64,000 nucleotides of DNA from Burkholderiales bacterium (GCA_947372225.1 CANBSV010000002.1:21679-85678); one strand, 5' to 3'; positions 47,802 through 58,313 are shown, counted from the stretch's first letter. Translations and numbers: made by a program. Notes: generated from the sequence alone by a model not told the origin.

Positions 47802-48329
47802 TCAGCGCTGAGACCTCGACGGTCCCTGAGGCCCCCCGGCTCCGCCGATGCCGCACTGCACGGGGCGTGCGCCCAGCAGCGTGACCAGCACCTTGGGATC
47901 GATGCCCACCAGGTAGCCACGGCGCCCGCCATTGATGTAGATCAGCGGCAGCTCGAGCACCGTGGATTCGACATACACCGGCATGGCCTTGCGCGTGCCA
48001 AAAGGCGATGTGCCGCCCACCTGATAACCGCTGTGACGCTCGGCCACCTCGGGCTTGCAGTTCTGAACCTTCTTCGCGTTGATCTGGCGCGCCAGGTTCT
48101 TGGTGCTGACCTGCATGTCGCCATGCATCAGCACGATGAGCGGCTGCGCAGTGTCGTCTTCCATCACCAGGGTCTTGACCACCTGGTGCTCGTCGACCGC
48201 CAGTTGGCGCGACGACTCGGCTGTGCCCCCGTTGTCGACGTAGTCGTAGACGTGTTCGGAATAGAACACCGCGCGGCGCTTGAGCAGCTGCGTGGCGGGG
48301 GTTTCGCTGACGTGTTCTTTGCGGGACAT
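47802..48329 (-). CDS. ybaK: YbaK/EbsC-family aminoacyl-tRNA deacylase
   Basis: A 175-residue protein of the YbaK family, which hydrolyses Cys-tRNA(Pro). It starts [16 protein letters not shown] and contains the family core [47 protein letters not shown] and [15 protein letters not shown]. The start at 48329 is preferred; an open frame continuing upstream lies within the GNAT gene. It follows the GNAT gene after four bases. Confidence 0.92.
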   Translation of the reverse strand: MSRKEHVSETPATQLLKRRAVFYSEHVYDYVDNGGTAESSRQLAVDEHQVVKTLVMEDDTAQPLIVLMHGDMQVSTKNLARQINAKKVQNCKPEVAERHSGYQVGGTSPFGTRKAMPVYVESTVLELPLIYINGGRRGYLVGIDPKVLVTLLGARPVQCGIGGAGGPQGPSRSQR

Positions 48330-48333
48330 GGGC

Positions 48334-48828
48334 TCAGGTGCGAAAGCGCTCGAGCGCCTCGCCGGTGACGCGGCAGATGCGCCAGTCAGGCATGACGGTG
48401 GCGCCCATTTTTTCGTACAGCTCGATGGCGCGCGCGTTCCAGTCGAGCACGCTCCACTCGAAGCGGCCGCACTCGCGCTCCACGGCCATGCGCCCGACGC
48501 GACCAACCAGCGCGCTGCCCACGCCCAGCCGGCGGTGGGCGGGCTTGACGTACAGGTCTTCCAGGTACAGCCCGGGCTGAGCCAGAAACGTGGAAAACGT
48601 GGTGAAGAACAAGGCAAAGCCGACCACCTCGCCAGCCACTTCGGCCACCAGGGCCTCGACGACCGGACGCTCGCCAAACAAGTGCGGACGCAGCTTCTCG
48701 GGCGTGACCTGCAACAGGTGGGTCAGGTGCTCGAATTCGGCGAGTTCGCGAATCATCGCGACGATCGGAACGACGTCGCGCAATTCGGCACCACGGATCG
48801 AAAAGGCATCTGGTGCGGGTGAGTTCAT
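48334..48828 (-). CDS. GNAT-family N-acetyltransferase
   Basis: A 163-residue acetyltransferase. The acetyl-CoA-binding motif A is YVKPAHRRLGVGSALV, and the CGRFEWSVLDWNARAIELYEKMGA part with the tyrosine is motif B. Similarity to the diamine/spermine acetyltransferase-like (SSAT) subgroup is suggested by FEHLTHLLQVTPEKL and LEDLYVKP, but the substrate is not certain. Start ATG at 48828; divergent from prfB. Confidence 0.87.
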   Translation of the reverse strand: MNSPAPDAFSIRGAELRDVVPIVAMIRELAEFEHLTHLLQVTPEKLRPHLFGERPVVEALVAEVAGEVVGFALFFTTFSTFLAQPGLYLEDLYVKPAHRRLGVGSALVGRVGRMAVERECGRFEWSVLDWNARAIELYEKMGATVMPDWRICRVTGEALERFRT

Positions 48829-48929
48829 GCCCACATTCTCGACTGTGCGACCAGCGGCCGGCGACGCCTTGGCGCCACAGGTCGCGTGAGACAATCGGAC
48901 CATCTAAATCGCACGGAAAAACCACCGTC

Positions 48930-50034
48930 ATGGACACCGAACAGATCAATGCGATTGGCCATCAACTGGCCGATCTGAGCCAGCGCACGATCGACCTCCG
49001 GGGGTATCTTTGACTACGATCGCAAAGCTCTGCGACTGAACGAAGTCAATGCCGCGCTCGAAAACCCGAGCGTGTGGAACGAGCCCAAGCGGGCACAGGA
49101 ACTGGGGCGCGAAAAGCGCACGCTGGAAGCGGTGGTCAACACCATCGACCACCTCACCAGCAACCTGGCGGACAACACCGAGTTGTTCGACATGTCCAAG
49201 GCCGAAGGCGACATCGACGGCATCCAGGCGATGCAAGCCGAGACCGCCAAGCTCGAGGAAACGGTGGCGCAGCTCGAGTTCCGCCGCATGTTCAACAACC
49301 CGGCTGACCCGAGCAACTGCTTCATCGACATTCAGGCCGGTGCCGGCGGCACCGAGGCGTGCGACTGGGCCGGCATGCTGCTGCGGCAGTACCTCAAGTA
49401 CTGCGAGCGCAAGGGCTTCAAGGCCACGCTCGAAGACGAAACCGCGGGCGACGTGGCCGGCATCAAGAGCGCGACCATCAAGGTCGAGGGCGAGTACGCC
49501 TTCGGTCTGTTGCGCACCGAAACCGGCGTGCACCGTCTGGTGCGCAAGAGTCCGTTCGACTCGGCTGGCGGACGCCACACCAGCTTTGCCAGCCTGTTCG
49601 TGTACCCCGAGGTCGACGATTCGATCGAGATCGACATCAACCCTGCGGATGTGCGCACCGACACCTTCCGCGCCAGCGGCGCCGGCGGCCAGCACATCAA
49701 CAAGACCGACTCGGCCGTGCGCCTGACGCACATCCCCACGGGCATCGTGGTGCAGTGCCAGGACGGACGCAGCCAGCACAGCAACCGTGACGTGGCGTGG
49801 AAACGTCTGCGCTCGCGGCTGTTCGACCACGAAATGCGCAAGCGCATGGAAGAGCAGCAAAAGCTCGAGGACACCAAGACCGATGTGGGCTGGGGTCACC
49901 AGATCCGCAGCTACGTGCTCGACCAGAGCCGTATCAAGGACCTGCGCACAGGCTACGAAGTCTCGGCCACCCAGAAGGTGCTCGATGGCGACCTGGATCC
50001 CTTCATCGAAGCCAGTCTGAAGCAAGGCGTCTGA
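48930..50034 (+). CDS. prfB: Peptide chain release factor 2, made by programmed +1 frameshift
   Basis: Release factor for UAA and UGA stops, 367 residues. The first 27 codons (48930-49010) end in an in-frame TGA at 49011; the ribosome slips +1 at CTT TGA C and continues from 49012 to 50034. Upstream GGGGG provides the internal Shine-Dalgarno. The tripeptide anticodon SPF lies in RKSPFDSAG and the GGQ catalytic motif at residues 252-254. Most RF2 genes use this autoregulatory frameshift. Confidence 0.97.
48999..49014 (+). other. prfB programmed frameshift site
   Basis: CGGGGGTATCTTTGAC: an SD-like G-run three bases before CTT, then the TGA stop and a C. Matches the conserved RF2 recoding signal, differing from the E. 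coli version mainly in the first base. Confidence 0.95.
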
Positions 50035-50036
50035 CC

Positions 50037-52691
50037 ATGCGCGAAAGCACCGCTCCTGTGATCCACCGCGGTGACTACACCGCACCGGCGTTCTGGATCA
50101 AGACCGTCGATCTCACGTTCGACCTCGACGCGGCGCGCACGCTGGTCACCAGCCGCATGCAGCTCGAGCGCAACCCGGGCGTGCCGGAGCAGGCGCTGCG
50201 GCTGCATGGCGACGACCTGACGGTGCTGCGCGTACTGGTCAATGGCGAGAGCGTGTCGTTTCGGCATGACGCCGGAATGCTGGTGGTCGAGGGGCTGCCC
50301 GAGGGGGCGTTCACGCTCGAGATCCGCAACACCTGCGCGCCCGACAAGAACACGCAGCTGTCGGGCCTGTACACCTCGAGCGGCGGGCTGTTCACGCAGT
50401 GCGAGGCCGAGGGCTTCCGGCGCATCACCTACTTCCTTGACCGGCCCGACGTGATGGCGGTGTTCACCGTCACGCTGCGCGCCAGCAAGGCGGCCTACCC
50501 GGTGCTGCTGAGCAACGGCAATCTGCTCGAGCAGACTGACCTTGACGGCGGCCGTCACCAGGCCATCTGGCACGACCCCTTCCCCAAACCGAGTTACCTG
50601 TTCGCGCTGGTGGCCGCCGATCTGGTGGCACGCGAGCAGCGCATCCGCACACGCGCCGGGCGCGATCACCTGCTGCAGGTGTACGTGCGGCGCGGCGATC
50701 TCGACAAGACCGAACACGCGATGAATTCGCTGATCGCCAGCGTGGTGTGGGACGAGGCGCGCTTCAAGCTGCCGCTGGATCTGGAGCGCTTCATGATCGT
50801 GGCGGTCGGCGACTTCAACATGGGCGCCATGGAGAACAAGGGGTTGAACATCTTCAACACCAAGTTCGTGCTGGCCAGCCCGGCCACCGCCACCGACATC
50901 GACTACAGCGGCATCGAAAGCGTGGTCGGCCACGAGTACTTCCACAACTGGACCGGCAACCGCATCACCTGCCGCGACTGGTTCCAGCTCAGCCTGAAAG
51001 AAGGCCTGACAGTCTTTCGCGATCAGGAATTCAGCATGGACATGGCCGGCAGCGACACCGCCCGTGCCGTCAAGCGCATCGAGGATGTGCGCCAGCTGCG
51101 CCAGCTGCAGTTTCCCGAGGACGCGGGCCCGATGGCGCACCCGGTGCGCCCGGACAGCTATCAGCAGATCAACAACTTCTACACGGCCACCGTCTACGAA
51201 AAAGGCGCCGAGGTCGTGCGCATGATGCAAACGCTGGTCGGCCGCGACGGCTTCGCTCGCGGCATGACGCTGTACTTCGAGCGCCACGACGGCCAGGCCG
51301 TGACCTGCGATGACTTCGCGCAGGCCATCGCCGACGCCAACCCGGCCAGCGAACTGGCCTTGCAGCTTGAACAGTTCAAGCGCTGGTACGCGCAAGCCGG
51401 AACGCCGCATCTGCGCGCCGCCGGCAGCTACAACGCGGCCGAACGCACCTACACGCTGACGGTCGAGCAGTCGGCCGCGGGGGGCGAGCCCTTCGTGGTG
51501 CCGCTGGCGGTCGGCCTGGTGTCGCGCGACGGCCGGGCGCTGCCGCTGCGGCTGGCCGGCGAGGACGCCGCCGCGCCGCTCGAGCGCGTGCTGGTGCTCA
51601 ACGCCACGCGCAGCAGCCACACCTTCATCGACATCGACTGCGAGCCGGTGCCGTCACTGCTGCGCGGTTTTTCGGCGCCGGTGATCCTCAGCGACGCCCT
51701 GGGCGACGCCGATCTGCTGGTGCTGCTGCGGCACGACAGCGACGCCTTCAACCGCTGGGAGGCCGCACAGCGTCTGGCGCTGAACCGCTTGCTGGCCGCC
51801 GCGCAATCCGACGCGCCGCTGGTGCTCGACACCGGCTTCATCGAGGCAATGCGCGACACCCTGCGTCATCCGGCGCTCGACGCAGCCTTCAAGGAACTGG
51901 TGCTGACGCTGCCCAGCGAGTCGTACGTGGCCGACATGCTCGACGTGGTCGACCCGCAGCGCATCCACACCGCCCGCGAAGCGATGCGCTCGCAGCTGGC
52001 CACCGCGCTGCGCGATGACTGGGTGTGGGCGTTCGAAGCCCATCAGGTCACCGGCGGCTACTCGCCGGATCCGGTGTCGTCGGGCCGGCGCGCGCTGGCC
52101 AACCTGGCGCTGTCGATGCTGTGTCTGGACGCGGGCGCGCAAGGCGATGCCATCTGGCCCGGGCGCGCCTACCAGCGCTTCAAGGACGCGGCCAACATGA
52201 CCGACCGCATCGGCGCACTCGCAGCCCTGGTCAATTCACATGCCGAGCTGGCAGCGCCTGCGCTGGAGCGCTTTCATGCGCTGTTCAAGGACGAACCGCT
52301 GGTCATCGACAAGTGGTTTGCCATGCAGGCCACCGCGCCCGAATCCGAAGGCCGCGTGTTTGCCCGCGCACAGCAGTTGCTGCAGCACCCCGACTTCTCG
52401 ATTCGCAACCCGAACCGCGCTCGCAGCCTGATCGCGGCGCTGTGCATGATGAACCCGGCCGCCTTCCACCGCACCGATGCGGCCGGCTACGTGTTCTGGG
52501 CCGATCGGGTGCTTGAGCTCGATGCGGTGAACCCGCAACTCGCCGCGCGCATGTCGCGCATCATGGACCGCTGGAGCCGCCTGGCCGAGCCCTACCGCAG
52601 CGCGGCCCGCGAAGCCTTGAGCCGCGTCGCGGCCAAGCCCGATTTGTCGAGCGACGTGCGGGAAATCATCTCGCGCGCGCTGCTCGACTGA
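50037..52691 (+). CDS. pepN: Aminopeptidase N
   Basis: M1 zinc aminopeptidase that completes protein turnover in the cytosol. 884 residues. GAMEN substrate motif in [10 protein letters not shown], zinc site HEYFH at 299-303 with the third ligand E322, and the catalytic tyrosine region [11 protein letters not shown]. The ATG at 50037 follows the prfB stop by two bases; the longer frame from 49797 is a shadow in prfB. Domain layout: N-terminal beta-saddle, thermolysin-like domain, beta-sandwich, helical C-terminus. Confidence 0.97.
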   Translation: MRESTAPVIHRGDYTAPAFWIKTVDLTFDLDAARTLVTSRMQLERNPGVPEQALRLHGDDLTVLRVLVNGESVSFRHDAGMLVVEGLPEGAFTLEIRNTCAPDKNTQLSGLYTSSGGLFTQCEAEGFRRITYFLDRPDVMAVFTVTLRASKAAYPVLLSNGNLLEQTDLDGGRHQAIWHDPFPKPSYLFALVAADLVAREQRIRTRAGRDHLLQVYVRRGDLDKTEHAMNSLIASVVWDEARFKLPLDLERFMIVAVGDFNMGAMENKGLNIFNTKFVLASPATATDIDYSGIESVVGHEYFHNWTGNRITCRDWFQLSLKEGLTVFRDQEFSMDMAGSDTARAVKRIEDVRQLRQLQFPEDAGPMAHPVRPDSYQQINNFYTATVYEKGAEVVRMMQTLVGRDGFARGMTLYFERHDGQAVTCDDFAQAIADANPASELALQLEQFKRWYAQAGTPHLRAAGSYNAAERTYTLTVEQSAAGGEPFVVPLAVGLVSRDGRALPLRLAGEDAAAPLERVLVLNATRSSHTFIDIDCEPVPSLLRGFSAPVILSDALGDADLLVLLRHDSDAFNRWEAAQRLALNRLLAAAQSDAPLVLDTGFIEAMRDTLRHPALDAAFKELVLTLPSESYVADMLDVVDPQRIHTAREAMRSQLATALRDDWVWAFEAHQVTGGYSPDPVSSGRRALANLALSMLCLDAGAQGDAIWPGRAYQRFKDAANMTDRIGALAALVNSHAELAAPALERFHALFKDEPLVIDKWFAMQATAPESEGRVFARAQQLLQHPDFSIRNPNRARSLIAALCMMNPAAFHRTDAAGYVFWADRVLELDAVNPQLAARMSRIMDRWSRLAEPYRSAAREALSRVAAKPDLSSDVREIISRALLD

Positions 52692-52701
52692 AGGAAACAC
52701 G

Positions 52702-53712
52702 ATGAGCAAAAGCATCAGCCTGACGCAGTACCTGCTCGAGCAGCAGCGCCAGCACGACAACATCCCCGCGCAGCTTCGGCTGCTGATCGAGGTGGTGGCG
52801 CGCGCGTGCAAGCGCATCAGCATCAGCGTCAACAAGGGCGCGCTGGGCGACGTGCTGGGCAGCGCTCACACCGAGAACGTGCAAGGCGAGGTGCAAAAGA
52901 AGCTCGACATCATCGCCAACGAGGTGCTGATCGAAGCCAACGAGTGGGGCGGTCACCTGGCCGCCATGGCCAGCGAGGAGATGGAAGACATCTACCCGGT
53001 GCCCAACCGCTTTCCGCAAGGCGAATACCTGCTGCTGTTCGACCCGCTCGACGGCTCGAGCAACATCGACGTGAACGTGAGCATCGGCACCATCTTTTCG
53101 GTGCTCAAGCGCGACGAGTCAGACGGCGCCGTGGGTGCCAACGAGTTCTTGCAACCCGGGCGCCAGCAGGCGGCCGCCGGCTACTGCGTTTATGGCCCGC
53201 AAACCACGCTGGTGCTGACCGTGGGCGCCGGCGTGGTGATGTTCACACTCGACCGCGAGCAAGGCTCTTTCGTGCTGACGCAAGACGAGGTGCAAATTCC
53301 CGAAGACACCCAGGAATTCGCCATCAACATGAGCAACATGCGCCACTGGGCGCCGCCCATGAAGCACTACATCGACGAGTGTCTGGCCGGCAAGGATGGC
53401 GTGCGCGGCAAGAACTTCAACATGCGCTGGATTGCCAGCATGGTGGCCGATGTGCACCGCATCCTGTGCCGCGGCGGCATCTTCATCTACCCGTGGGACA
53501 AGCGCGAGCCCGAAAAGGCCGGCAAGCTGCGGCTGATGTACGAAGCCAACCCCATGGGCTTCATCGTCGAACAAGCCGGCGGCGCAGCCACCAACGGACA
53601 GCAACGCATTCTGGACATCGCGCCCGACTCGCTGCACCAACGCGTGAGCGTGATGCTCGGCTCGAAGAACGAAGTCGAGCGCGTGACCCGCTATCACCAG
53701 GAGGCCCGCTGA
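52702..53712 (+). CDS. fbp: Fructose-1,6-bisphosphatase class I
   Basis: Gluconeogenic phosphatase of 336 residues. Motifs: [12 protein letters not shown] lithium-sensitive block with [10 protein letters not shown], the metal site [24 protein letters not shown] and [30 protein letters not shown]. Starts eleven bases after pepN. The tRNA-Thr promoter lies 15 bases after its stop. Confidence 0.97.
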   Translation: MSKSISLTQYLLEQQRQHDNIPAQLRLLIEVVARACKRISISVNKGALGDVLGSAHTENVQGEVQKKLDIIANEVLIEANEWGGHLAAMASEEMEDIYPVPNRFPQGEYLLLFDPLDGSSNIDVNVSIGTIFSVLKRDESDGAVGANEFLQPGRQQAAAGYCVYGPQTTLVLTVGAGVVMFTLDREQGSFVLTQDEVQIPEDTQEFAINMSNMRHWAPPMKHYIDECLAGKDGVRGKNFNMRWIASMVADVHRILCRGGIFIYPWDKREPEKAGKLRLMYEANPMGFIVEQAGGAATNGQQRILDIAPDSLHQRVSVMLGSKNEVERVTRYHQEAR

Positions 53713-53726
53713 GCGACCCCGCCCCC

Positions 53727-53732
53727 TATAAT
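53727..53732 (+). promoter_or_regulatory. -10 box of the tRNA-Thr gene
   Basis: A perfect TATAAT, 10 bases before the tRNA. The upstream region lies in the end of fbp and has no clear -35 box. Confidence 0.6.
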
Positions 53733-53742
53733 TTGGGGCTTC

Positions 53743-53818
53743 GCCGGTGTAGCTCAGTTGGTAGAGCAGCTCATTCGTAATGAGAAGGTCGAGGGTTCGA
53801 CTCCTTTCTCCGGCACCA
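53743..53818 (+). tRNA. tRNA-Thr (anticodon CGT)
   Basis: 76 bases including an encoded CCA end. The anticodon CGT lies at 53776-53778 in the loop TTCGTAA, between stems CTCA and TGAG, and the T-loop TTCGACT is regular. The acceptor stem has a T-T mismatch at position 6-67, and G-T wobbles occur in the T-stem. It reads the ACG codon. It also marks the boundary to the accessory genes on its right. Confidence 0.95.
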
Positions 53819-53837
53819 ATCAGATCACGTGACAGTG

Positions 53838-53866
53838 CAGCCGTCCCCAGGGGCGGCTTTTTTCTG
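53838..53866 (+). terminator. Rho-independent terminator of tRNA-Thr
   Basis: Stem AGCCGTCCCC / GGGGCGGCT with a short loop, followed by a run of six T, about 20 bases after the tRNA end. Confidence 0.85.
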
Positions 53867-53994
53867 CGCGCTGCGGTTGTGTCGAATGCAGCCGCGGCGC
53901 ACAGTGGCCTTGACGCACCCGCTCATCAAAGTCCCGCCCTCAAGCGACGGCGGGTACAGCGGCACCACAACAAATCACCAACTCGGCCCACGCT

Positions 53995-54012
53995 TGCGCT
54001 AACGTTGGCGCA
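53995..54012. promoter_or_regulatory. 18-base palindrome upstream of the BLUF gene (candidate operator)
   Basis: TGCGC-T-AACGTT-G-GCGCA: self-complementary except for one mismatched pair. Lies 49 bases before the BLUF start, in a 195-base gap (53867-54061) that otherwise holds no gene or clear promoter. Confidence 0.4.
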
Positions 54013-54061
54013 GTGCAGCACGCATGTTGGACTGCGTCGCATCTTCAGGAGTCACCAGCCC

Positions 54062-54532
54062 ATGAGCGTCCCCCACCCTCTGCAAAGCGACGAGCCGACC
54101 TTCGGCCACGACATGCGCCCGCTCTACAACCTGGTGTATTGCAGCCGCTCCACCGTGGACGAAGCGGGACTGCAAGCCATCCTCGCCACCGCCAAGCGGT
54201 GCAACCCGTTGCATGGCGTCACCGGATTGCTGGTGTTTGGCGGCGGGATTTTTTTCCAGTGGCTGGAAGGCCCGCGAGCCGCGGTCACTCGGCTGATGGA
54301 CAACCTGAAGGGCGACCCTCGCCACGGCAACATCGTGATCCTGAGCGAGCTCGAAGAGGTGCGCGAGCGGCTGTTCCCTGACTGGGACATGGAACTGGTC
54401 ACGACCGATGACATCCGCGGCGTGCTGGCAGATGCCAGGGACGAGGCCACAGACCCGAAGAATGCCGAGGCTCTGGCCCACTTGTTGGACCAGCTCGATT
54501 CGGGCGAGCTTCGCGAGCTCAGCCCCGCCTGA
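54062..54532 (+). CDS. BLUF-domain blue-light receptor
   Basis: A 156-residue protein, mostly one BLUF flavin domain. The residues that form the photocycle are all present when aligned to cyanobacterial PixD: Y26 (LVYCSRS), N48 (CNPLHGVTG), Q66 (FFQWLEGP), and W108 and M110 (PDWDMELV). The remaining 45 residues are helical and acidic, without an output enzyme domain. BLUF proteins of this short type signal through protein partners. The ATG at 54062 has AGGAG ten bases upstream. It is 98 bases ahead of the secretion operon on the same strand; function with it is inferred from position only. Confidence 0.9.
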   Translation: MSVPHPLQSDEPTFGHDMRPLYNLVYCSRSTVDEAGLQAILATAKRCNPLHGVTGLLVFGGGIFFQWLEGPRAAVTRLMDNLKGDPRHGNIVILSELEEVRERLFPDWDMELVTTDDIRGVLADARDEATDPKNAEALAHLLDQLDSGELRELSPA

Positions 54533-54589
54533 GTCCGAGCCTTATCCCCAATCGGGGGGATTTCCCAGCCGCACACGCTTGAACACACT

Positions 54590-54625
54590 GCCCTCCTTCG
54601 CCACCACGTGGCGTCATCGGAGGGC
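54590..54625 (+). promoter_or_regulatory. Two-tier hairpin that hides the Shine-Dalgarno of the T1SS ABC gene
   Basis: Outer stem GCCCTCC (54590-54596) / GGAGGGC (54619-54625); inner stem CGCCAC (54599-54604) / GTGGCG (54608-54613) with a three-base loop; small asymmetric bulge between them. The Shine-Dalgarno GGAGGG (54619-54624) is fully paired, six bases before the ATG at 54631. Confidence 0.65.
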
Positions 54626-54630
54626 ACGGG

Positions 54631-56862
54631 ATGTCAGCGGGCGGGCAATCGACAGGGGTCACATCGGACGTCGTCGGGACGGCTCCTGCTGCGGCTCTGC
54701 AGGCTCTTTGCATCGTGGCGCGCTTGCATCATGTGCCAGCCGACGCACTCACTTTGGCACATCAGCTGGGCTGGTCGGCGAGCCACGCGCCCGGCACCGC
54801 TGACCTGCTGCTCGCAGCGCGCGAACTGGGACTGAAGGCGCGGCACAGCCGCAGCACAGCCGATCGCCTCAGTCTCGCGGCCCTGCCCGCGCTGGCGGTG
54901 CTGCGCACCGAGGGTGAACTCAGCGCACAGCGCATCGTGGTTCTCGCCCAATGCGACGGCCAGCGTGTGCTGCTGCAAGATCCCGCAGCTCCGGGCGCCA
55001 CTCCGTCGATTGAACCCCTGGACGTGTTTGCCGCGCGCTGGACCGGCGAGCTGATCCTGATCGCGAGCCGCGCCTCACTGGCCGGCGAGCTGGCTCGATT
55101 CGACTTCAGCTGGTTCGTGCCCAGTCTGGTCAAGTACCGTCGGCTGCTGGGCGAAGTGCTGCTGATCAGCTTGTTCCTGCAGCTGTTTGCCTTGGTCAGC
55201 CCGCTGTTCTTTCAGGTGGTGATGGACAAGGTGCTGGTGCACCGCGGTCTGACCACGCTCGATGTGCTGGTCGTCGGGCTGGTGATCGTGGTGGTGTTCG
55301 AAAGCGTCCTGAGCGCACTGCGCACCTATGTGTTCAGTCACACCACCAGCCGCATCGACGTGGAACTGGGCGCGAAGCTGTTTCGCCATCTGGTGCAGCT
55401 GCCGCTGGCGTACTTTCAGGCGCGCCGCGTGGGCGACTCGGTGGCGCGCGTGCGCGAGCTCGAGCACATCCGCAACTTCCTCACCGGCAGCACGCTCACG
55501 CTGCTGCTCGACGTGATGTTTTCGGGCGTGTTCATCGCGGTGATGCTGCTCTATAGCGTGCCGCTCACACTGATCGTGCTGACGTCGCTGCCGCTGTATG
55601 TGGGCCTGAGTCTGGCGGTCGTGCCGCTGCTGCGCTCGCGCTTGAACGACAAGTTCGCCCGCGGCGCCGAGAACCAGGCGCTGCTGGTCGAGGCTGTCGC
55701 GGGCATACAGACGGTCAAGGCCGGCGCGCTGGAGCCCGTCATGTCGCGGCGCTGGAACGAACAGCTCGCGGCCTATGTGTCGGCGAGCTTTCGCGCGCAA
55801 ACGCTGGCCAGCGTGGCCCACGAGGCCGTGGGCCTGATCGGCAAACTGATCAACGCGGCCACGCTTTGGTACGGCGCGCACCTGGTGATGGACGGGCGGC
55901 TCACGGTGGGCATGTTCGTGGCCTTCAACCTGTTTGCCGGGCGTGTCAGCCAGCCGGTGATGCGCATGGCGCAGATGTGGACCGACTTCCAGCAAACCGG
56001 CATCTCGATGGCGCGGCTGGGCGATGTGCTCAACGCGCGCACCGAGGTGCCACCCAGCCACGCCGCGCAGCTGCCGCCCGTCAGGGGCCGGATCACGCTC
56101 GACGAAGTGAGCTTTCGCTATCGTTCTGAAGCCTCTCCAGCACTGAACGGAGTCAGCCTGGACATCCAACCCGGTGAGGTGATCGGCGTCGTCGGCCGCT
56201 CGGGCTGCGGCAAGAGCACGCTGACGCGGCTGGTGCAGCGGTTGCACACGCCCGAGCATGGCCGCGTGCTGATCGACGGCATCGACATCGCGCTGGTCGA
56301 TGCCGCACAGTTGCGCCGGCAGATCGGCGTGGTCCTGCAAGACAACTGGCTGTTTCACCGCAGCGTGCGCGAGAACATCGCCATCTCCGACCCGGCCGCT
56401 CCCATCGAGCAGGTGGTGCACGCAGCCCGGCTGGCCGGCGCACACGACTTCATTTCGCAGCTGCCCGAGGGCTACGACACGCTGGTGGGCGAACAGGGCG
56501 CCAGCCTGTCGGGCGGTCAGCGCCAGCGCATCGCGATTGCGCGCGCGCTGTTCAGCCAGCCGCGCATCCTGATCCTCGATGAAGCCACCAGCGCGCTCGA
56601 TTACGAGAGTGAGGCCGTCATCCAGCGCAACATGGCCGCCATCTGCCAAGGCCGCACGGTGCTGCTGATCACACACCGTCTGAGCACGCTGCGCCAGGCC
56701 CACCGCATCGCAGTGATGGACGGCGGGCGGCTCGTCGATCTGGGCACGCACGCCCAGCTGATGGCGCGATCGCAAGGCCTTTACGCGCACCTGTGGCGTT
56801 TGCAGGAAGGTGCAGCCGGCGGTCCACCCGCACACGCCACATCCACGCCGCAGGCCTGCTGA
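54631..56862 (+). CDS. hlyB: Type I secretion ABC transporter, HlyB type
   Basis: Inner-membrane exporter of 743 residues, matching HlyB along its length. An N-terminal C39-like domain (residues 1-150) lacks the catalytic cysteine, as in HlyB, and would hold the unfolded substrate. It is followed by six membrane helices (about 165-480) containing FDFSWFVPSLVKYRR and LFFQVVMDKVLVHRG. The ATPase domain has Walker A GRSGCGKST at 522-530, LSGGQRQR from 626 and ILILDEATSALD near 645. It drives export of the RTX protein downstream. The ATG at 54631 is the only reasonable start. The outer-membrane channel (TolC) is not in the window. Confidence 0.95.
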   Translation: MSAGGQSTGVTSDVVGTAPAAALQALCIVARLHHVPADALTLAHQLGWSASHAPGTADLLLAARELGLKARHSRSTADRLSLAALPALAVLRTEGELSAQRIVVLAQCDGQRVLLQDPAAPGATPSIEPLDVFAARWTGELILIASRASLAGELARFDFSWFVPSLVKYRRLLGEVLLISLFLQLFALVSPLFFQVVMDKVLVHRGLTTLDVLVVGLVIVVVFESVLSALRTYVFSHTTSRIDVELGAKLFRHLVQLPLAYFQARRVGDSVARVRELEHIRNFLTGSTLTLLLDVMFSGVFIAVMLLYSVPLTLIVLTSLPLYVGLSLAVVPLLRSRLNDKFARGAENQALLVEAVAGIQTVKAGALEPVMSRRWNEQLAAYVSASFRAQTLASVAHEAVGLIGKLINAATLWYGAHLVMDGRLTVGMFVAFNLFAGRVSQPVMRMAQMWTDFQQTGISMARLGDVLNARTEVPPSHAAQLPPVRGRITLDEVSFRYRSEASPALNGVSLDIQPGEVIGVVGRSGCGKSTLTRLVQRLHTPEHGRVLIDGIDIALVDAAQLRRQIGVVLQDNWLFHRSVRENIAISDPAAPIEQVVHAARLAGAHDFISQLPEGYDTLVGEQGASLSGGQRQRIAIARALFSQPRILILDEATSALDYESEAVIQRNMAAICQGRTVLLITHRLSTLRQAHRIAVMDGGRLVDLGTHAQLMARSQGLYAHLWRLQEGAAGGPPAHATSTPQAC

Positions 56863-58313
56863 TGAACGCGCCCCACCCTGCCGCCACGTCGCACCCGCTG
56901 CGCGAGCTGCTGCGCCGCTACCGCGCCATCTTCGGTGCCGCCTGGCAGCACCGTCATGAACTCGCCGGCCCGACGCGCCACACGGATGAAGCCGCCTTTT
57001 TGCCCGCTGCGCTCAGCCTGCAGGAAACGCCGGTCCATCCTGCGCCGCGCCGCTTCGCGCTGGCGATCTGCGCGTTGTTCGTGGCGGCGCTGGCGTGGGC
57101 GTGCCTGGGCCACGTCGACATCGTGGCGGTGGCGCACGGGCGCATCGTGGTGAGCGAACGGACCAAGACGCTGCAACCGCTCGAGACCAGCGTGGTGCGT
57201 CAGGTGCGGGTCAAAGACGGCGACACGGTGCACGCCGGTCAGGTGCTGGTGGAACTCGACGCCACCAACGCCGAGGCCGATGGCGCCACGCTGGCCGAGC
57301 AATGGCGAGCTGCCGCGTCGGACGAGCGACGCAGCTCGGCGATGCTGGCCGCACTGGAGCGCAACCGCCCGCCGGTGCTCGACACGACCACGGGCGACGC
57401 CGCCGGCCGCGACATCGAGCCACCCGACCCCTTTGCGCGCAGCCAGCTTCTGGCCGAATGGGCCGACGTGAGTGCGCATCTGGCCCGGCTGCAATCTGAA
57501 GTGGCCAGGCGCGATGCACAGGTCGCCACCGCGCGCGCCGCCATCGCACGGCTCGATGCCACGCTGCCGCTTGCACGCCAGCGCGAGGCCGACGTCAAAG
57601 GGCTCAGCGCGCAGGGCTTCATGTCGGGCCACGCGGGGCAGGACCGCGAGCGCGAACGCATCGTCATCGAGCAAGACCTGCTGACCGAGCGCGCGCGGCT
57701 GGCCGAAGCGCTGGCCGCGCAGCGCGAAAGCGCCGATGCGCGCGCCGCCTATCTGGCCGAAACACGCCGCGCGCTGAACGACCGCCTGGCGCAGGCCGCG
57801 CTCAAGCGCCAGCAGCTCACGCAGGAGCGCAGCAAGGCCGAGCAGCGCCGGCGCCTGACGCAGCTGGTGGCGCCGGTCGATGGCACCGTGCAGCAAGTGG
57901 CGGTGCACACCGAAGGCGGCGTGGTCACGCCCGCGCAGGTGCTGATGGTGATCGTGCCGCGCGATGCGCAAGTCACCGCCGAAGTCGTGATCGACAACAA
58001 GGACATCGGCTTCGTCAACGCCGGCCAACCCGCCGTCATCAAGCTCGAGACCTTTGCGTACACGCGCTATGGCACGGTCGCCGCCACCGTCAGCCGCGTG
58101 AGTGCCGATGCGGTGACCGACGACAAGCGCGGCGCCATTTTTCCGGCGGTGCTCGCGCTGCAGCAGACCCACCTCGACGTCGACGGCAAGCGCATTGGCC
58201 TGAGCCCCGGCATGAACCTCAGCGCCGAAATCGCCACCGGTCAGCGCCGCGTGATCGATTACCTGCTCAGCCCCGTGCGTCAGTCGCTGGGCGAAAGTCT
58301 GCGGGAGCGCTGA
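56862..58313 (+). CDS. hlyD: Type I secretion membrane fusion protein, HlyD type
   Basis: Periplasmic adaptor of 483 residues linking the ABC exporter to TolC. Short cytosolic N-terminus, one membrane helix (about 64-84), a lipoyl-like hairpin (TLQPLETSVVRQVRVKDGDTV), a long alpha-helical coiled coil (about 200-340) and the C-terminal barrel with LVAPVDGTVQQ and KLETFAYTRYGT. The ATG at 56862 overlaps the exporter's stop by one base (TGATG), so translation is coupled. Confidence 0.94.
   Translation: MNAPHPAATSHPLRELLRRYRAIFGAAWQHRHELAGPTRHTDEAAFLPAALSLQETPVHPAPRRFALAICALFVAALAWACLGHVDIVAVAHGRIVVSERTKTLQPLETSVVRQVRVKDGDTVHAGQVLVELDATNAEADGATLAEQWRAAASDERRSSAMLAALERNRPPVLDTTTGDAAGRDIEPPDPFARSQLLAEWADVSAHLARLQSEVARRDAQVATARAAIARLDATLPLARQREADVKGLSAQGFMSGHAGQDRERERIVIEQDLLTERARLAEALAAQRESADARAAYLAETRRALNDRLAQAALKRQQLTQERSKAEQRRRLTQLVAPVDGTVQQVAVHTEGGVVTPAQVLMVIVPRDAQVTAEVVIDNKDIGFVNAGQPAVIKLETFAYTRYGTVAATVSRVSADAVTDDKRGAIFPAVLALQQTHLDVDGKRIGLSPGMNLSAEIATGQRRVIDYLLSPVRQSLGESLRER

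Noticed and set aside
49797..50036. 80-codon upstream extension of pepN
   Set aside because: It lies entirely within the end of prfB in another frame; the family start is the ATG at 50037.
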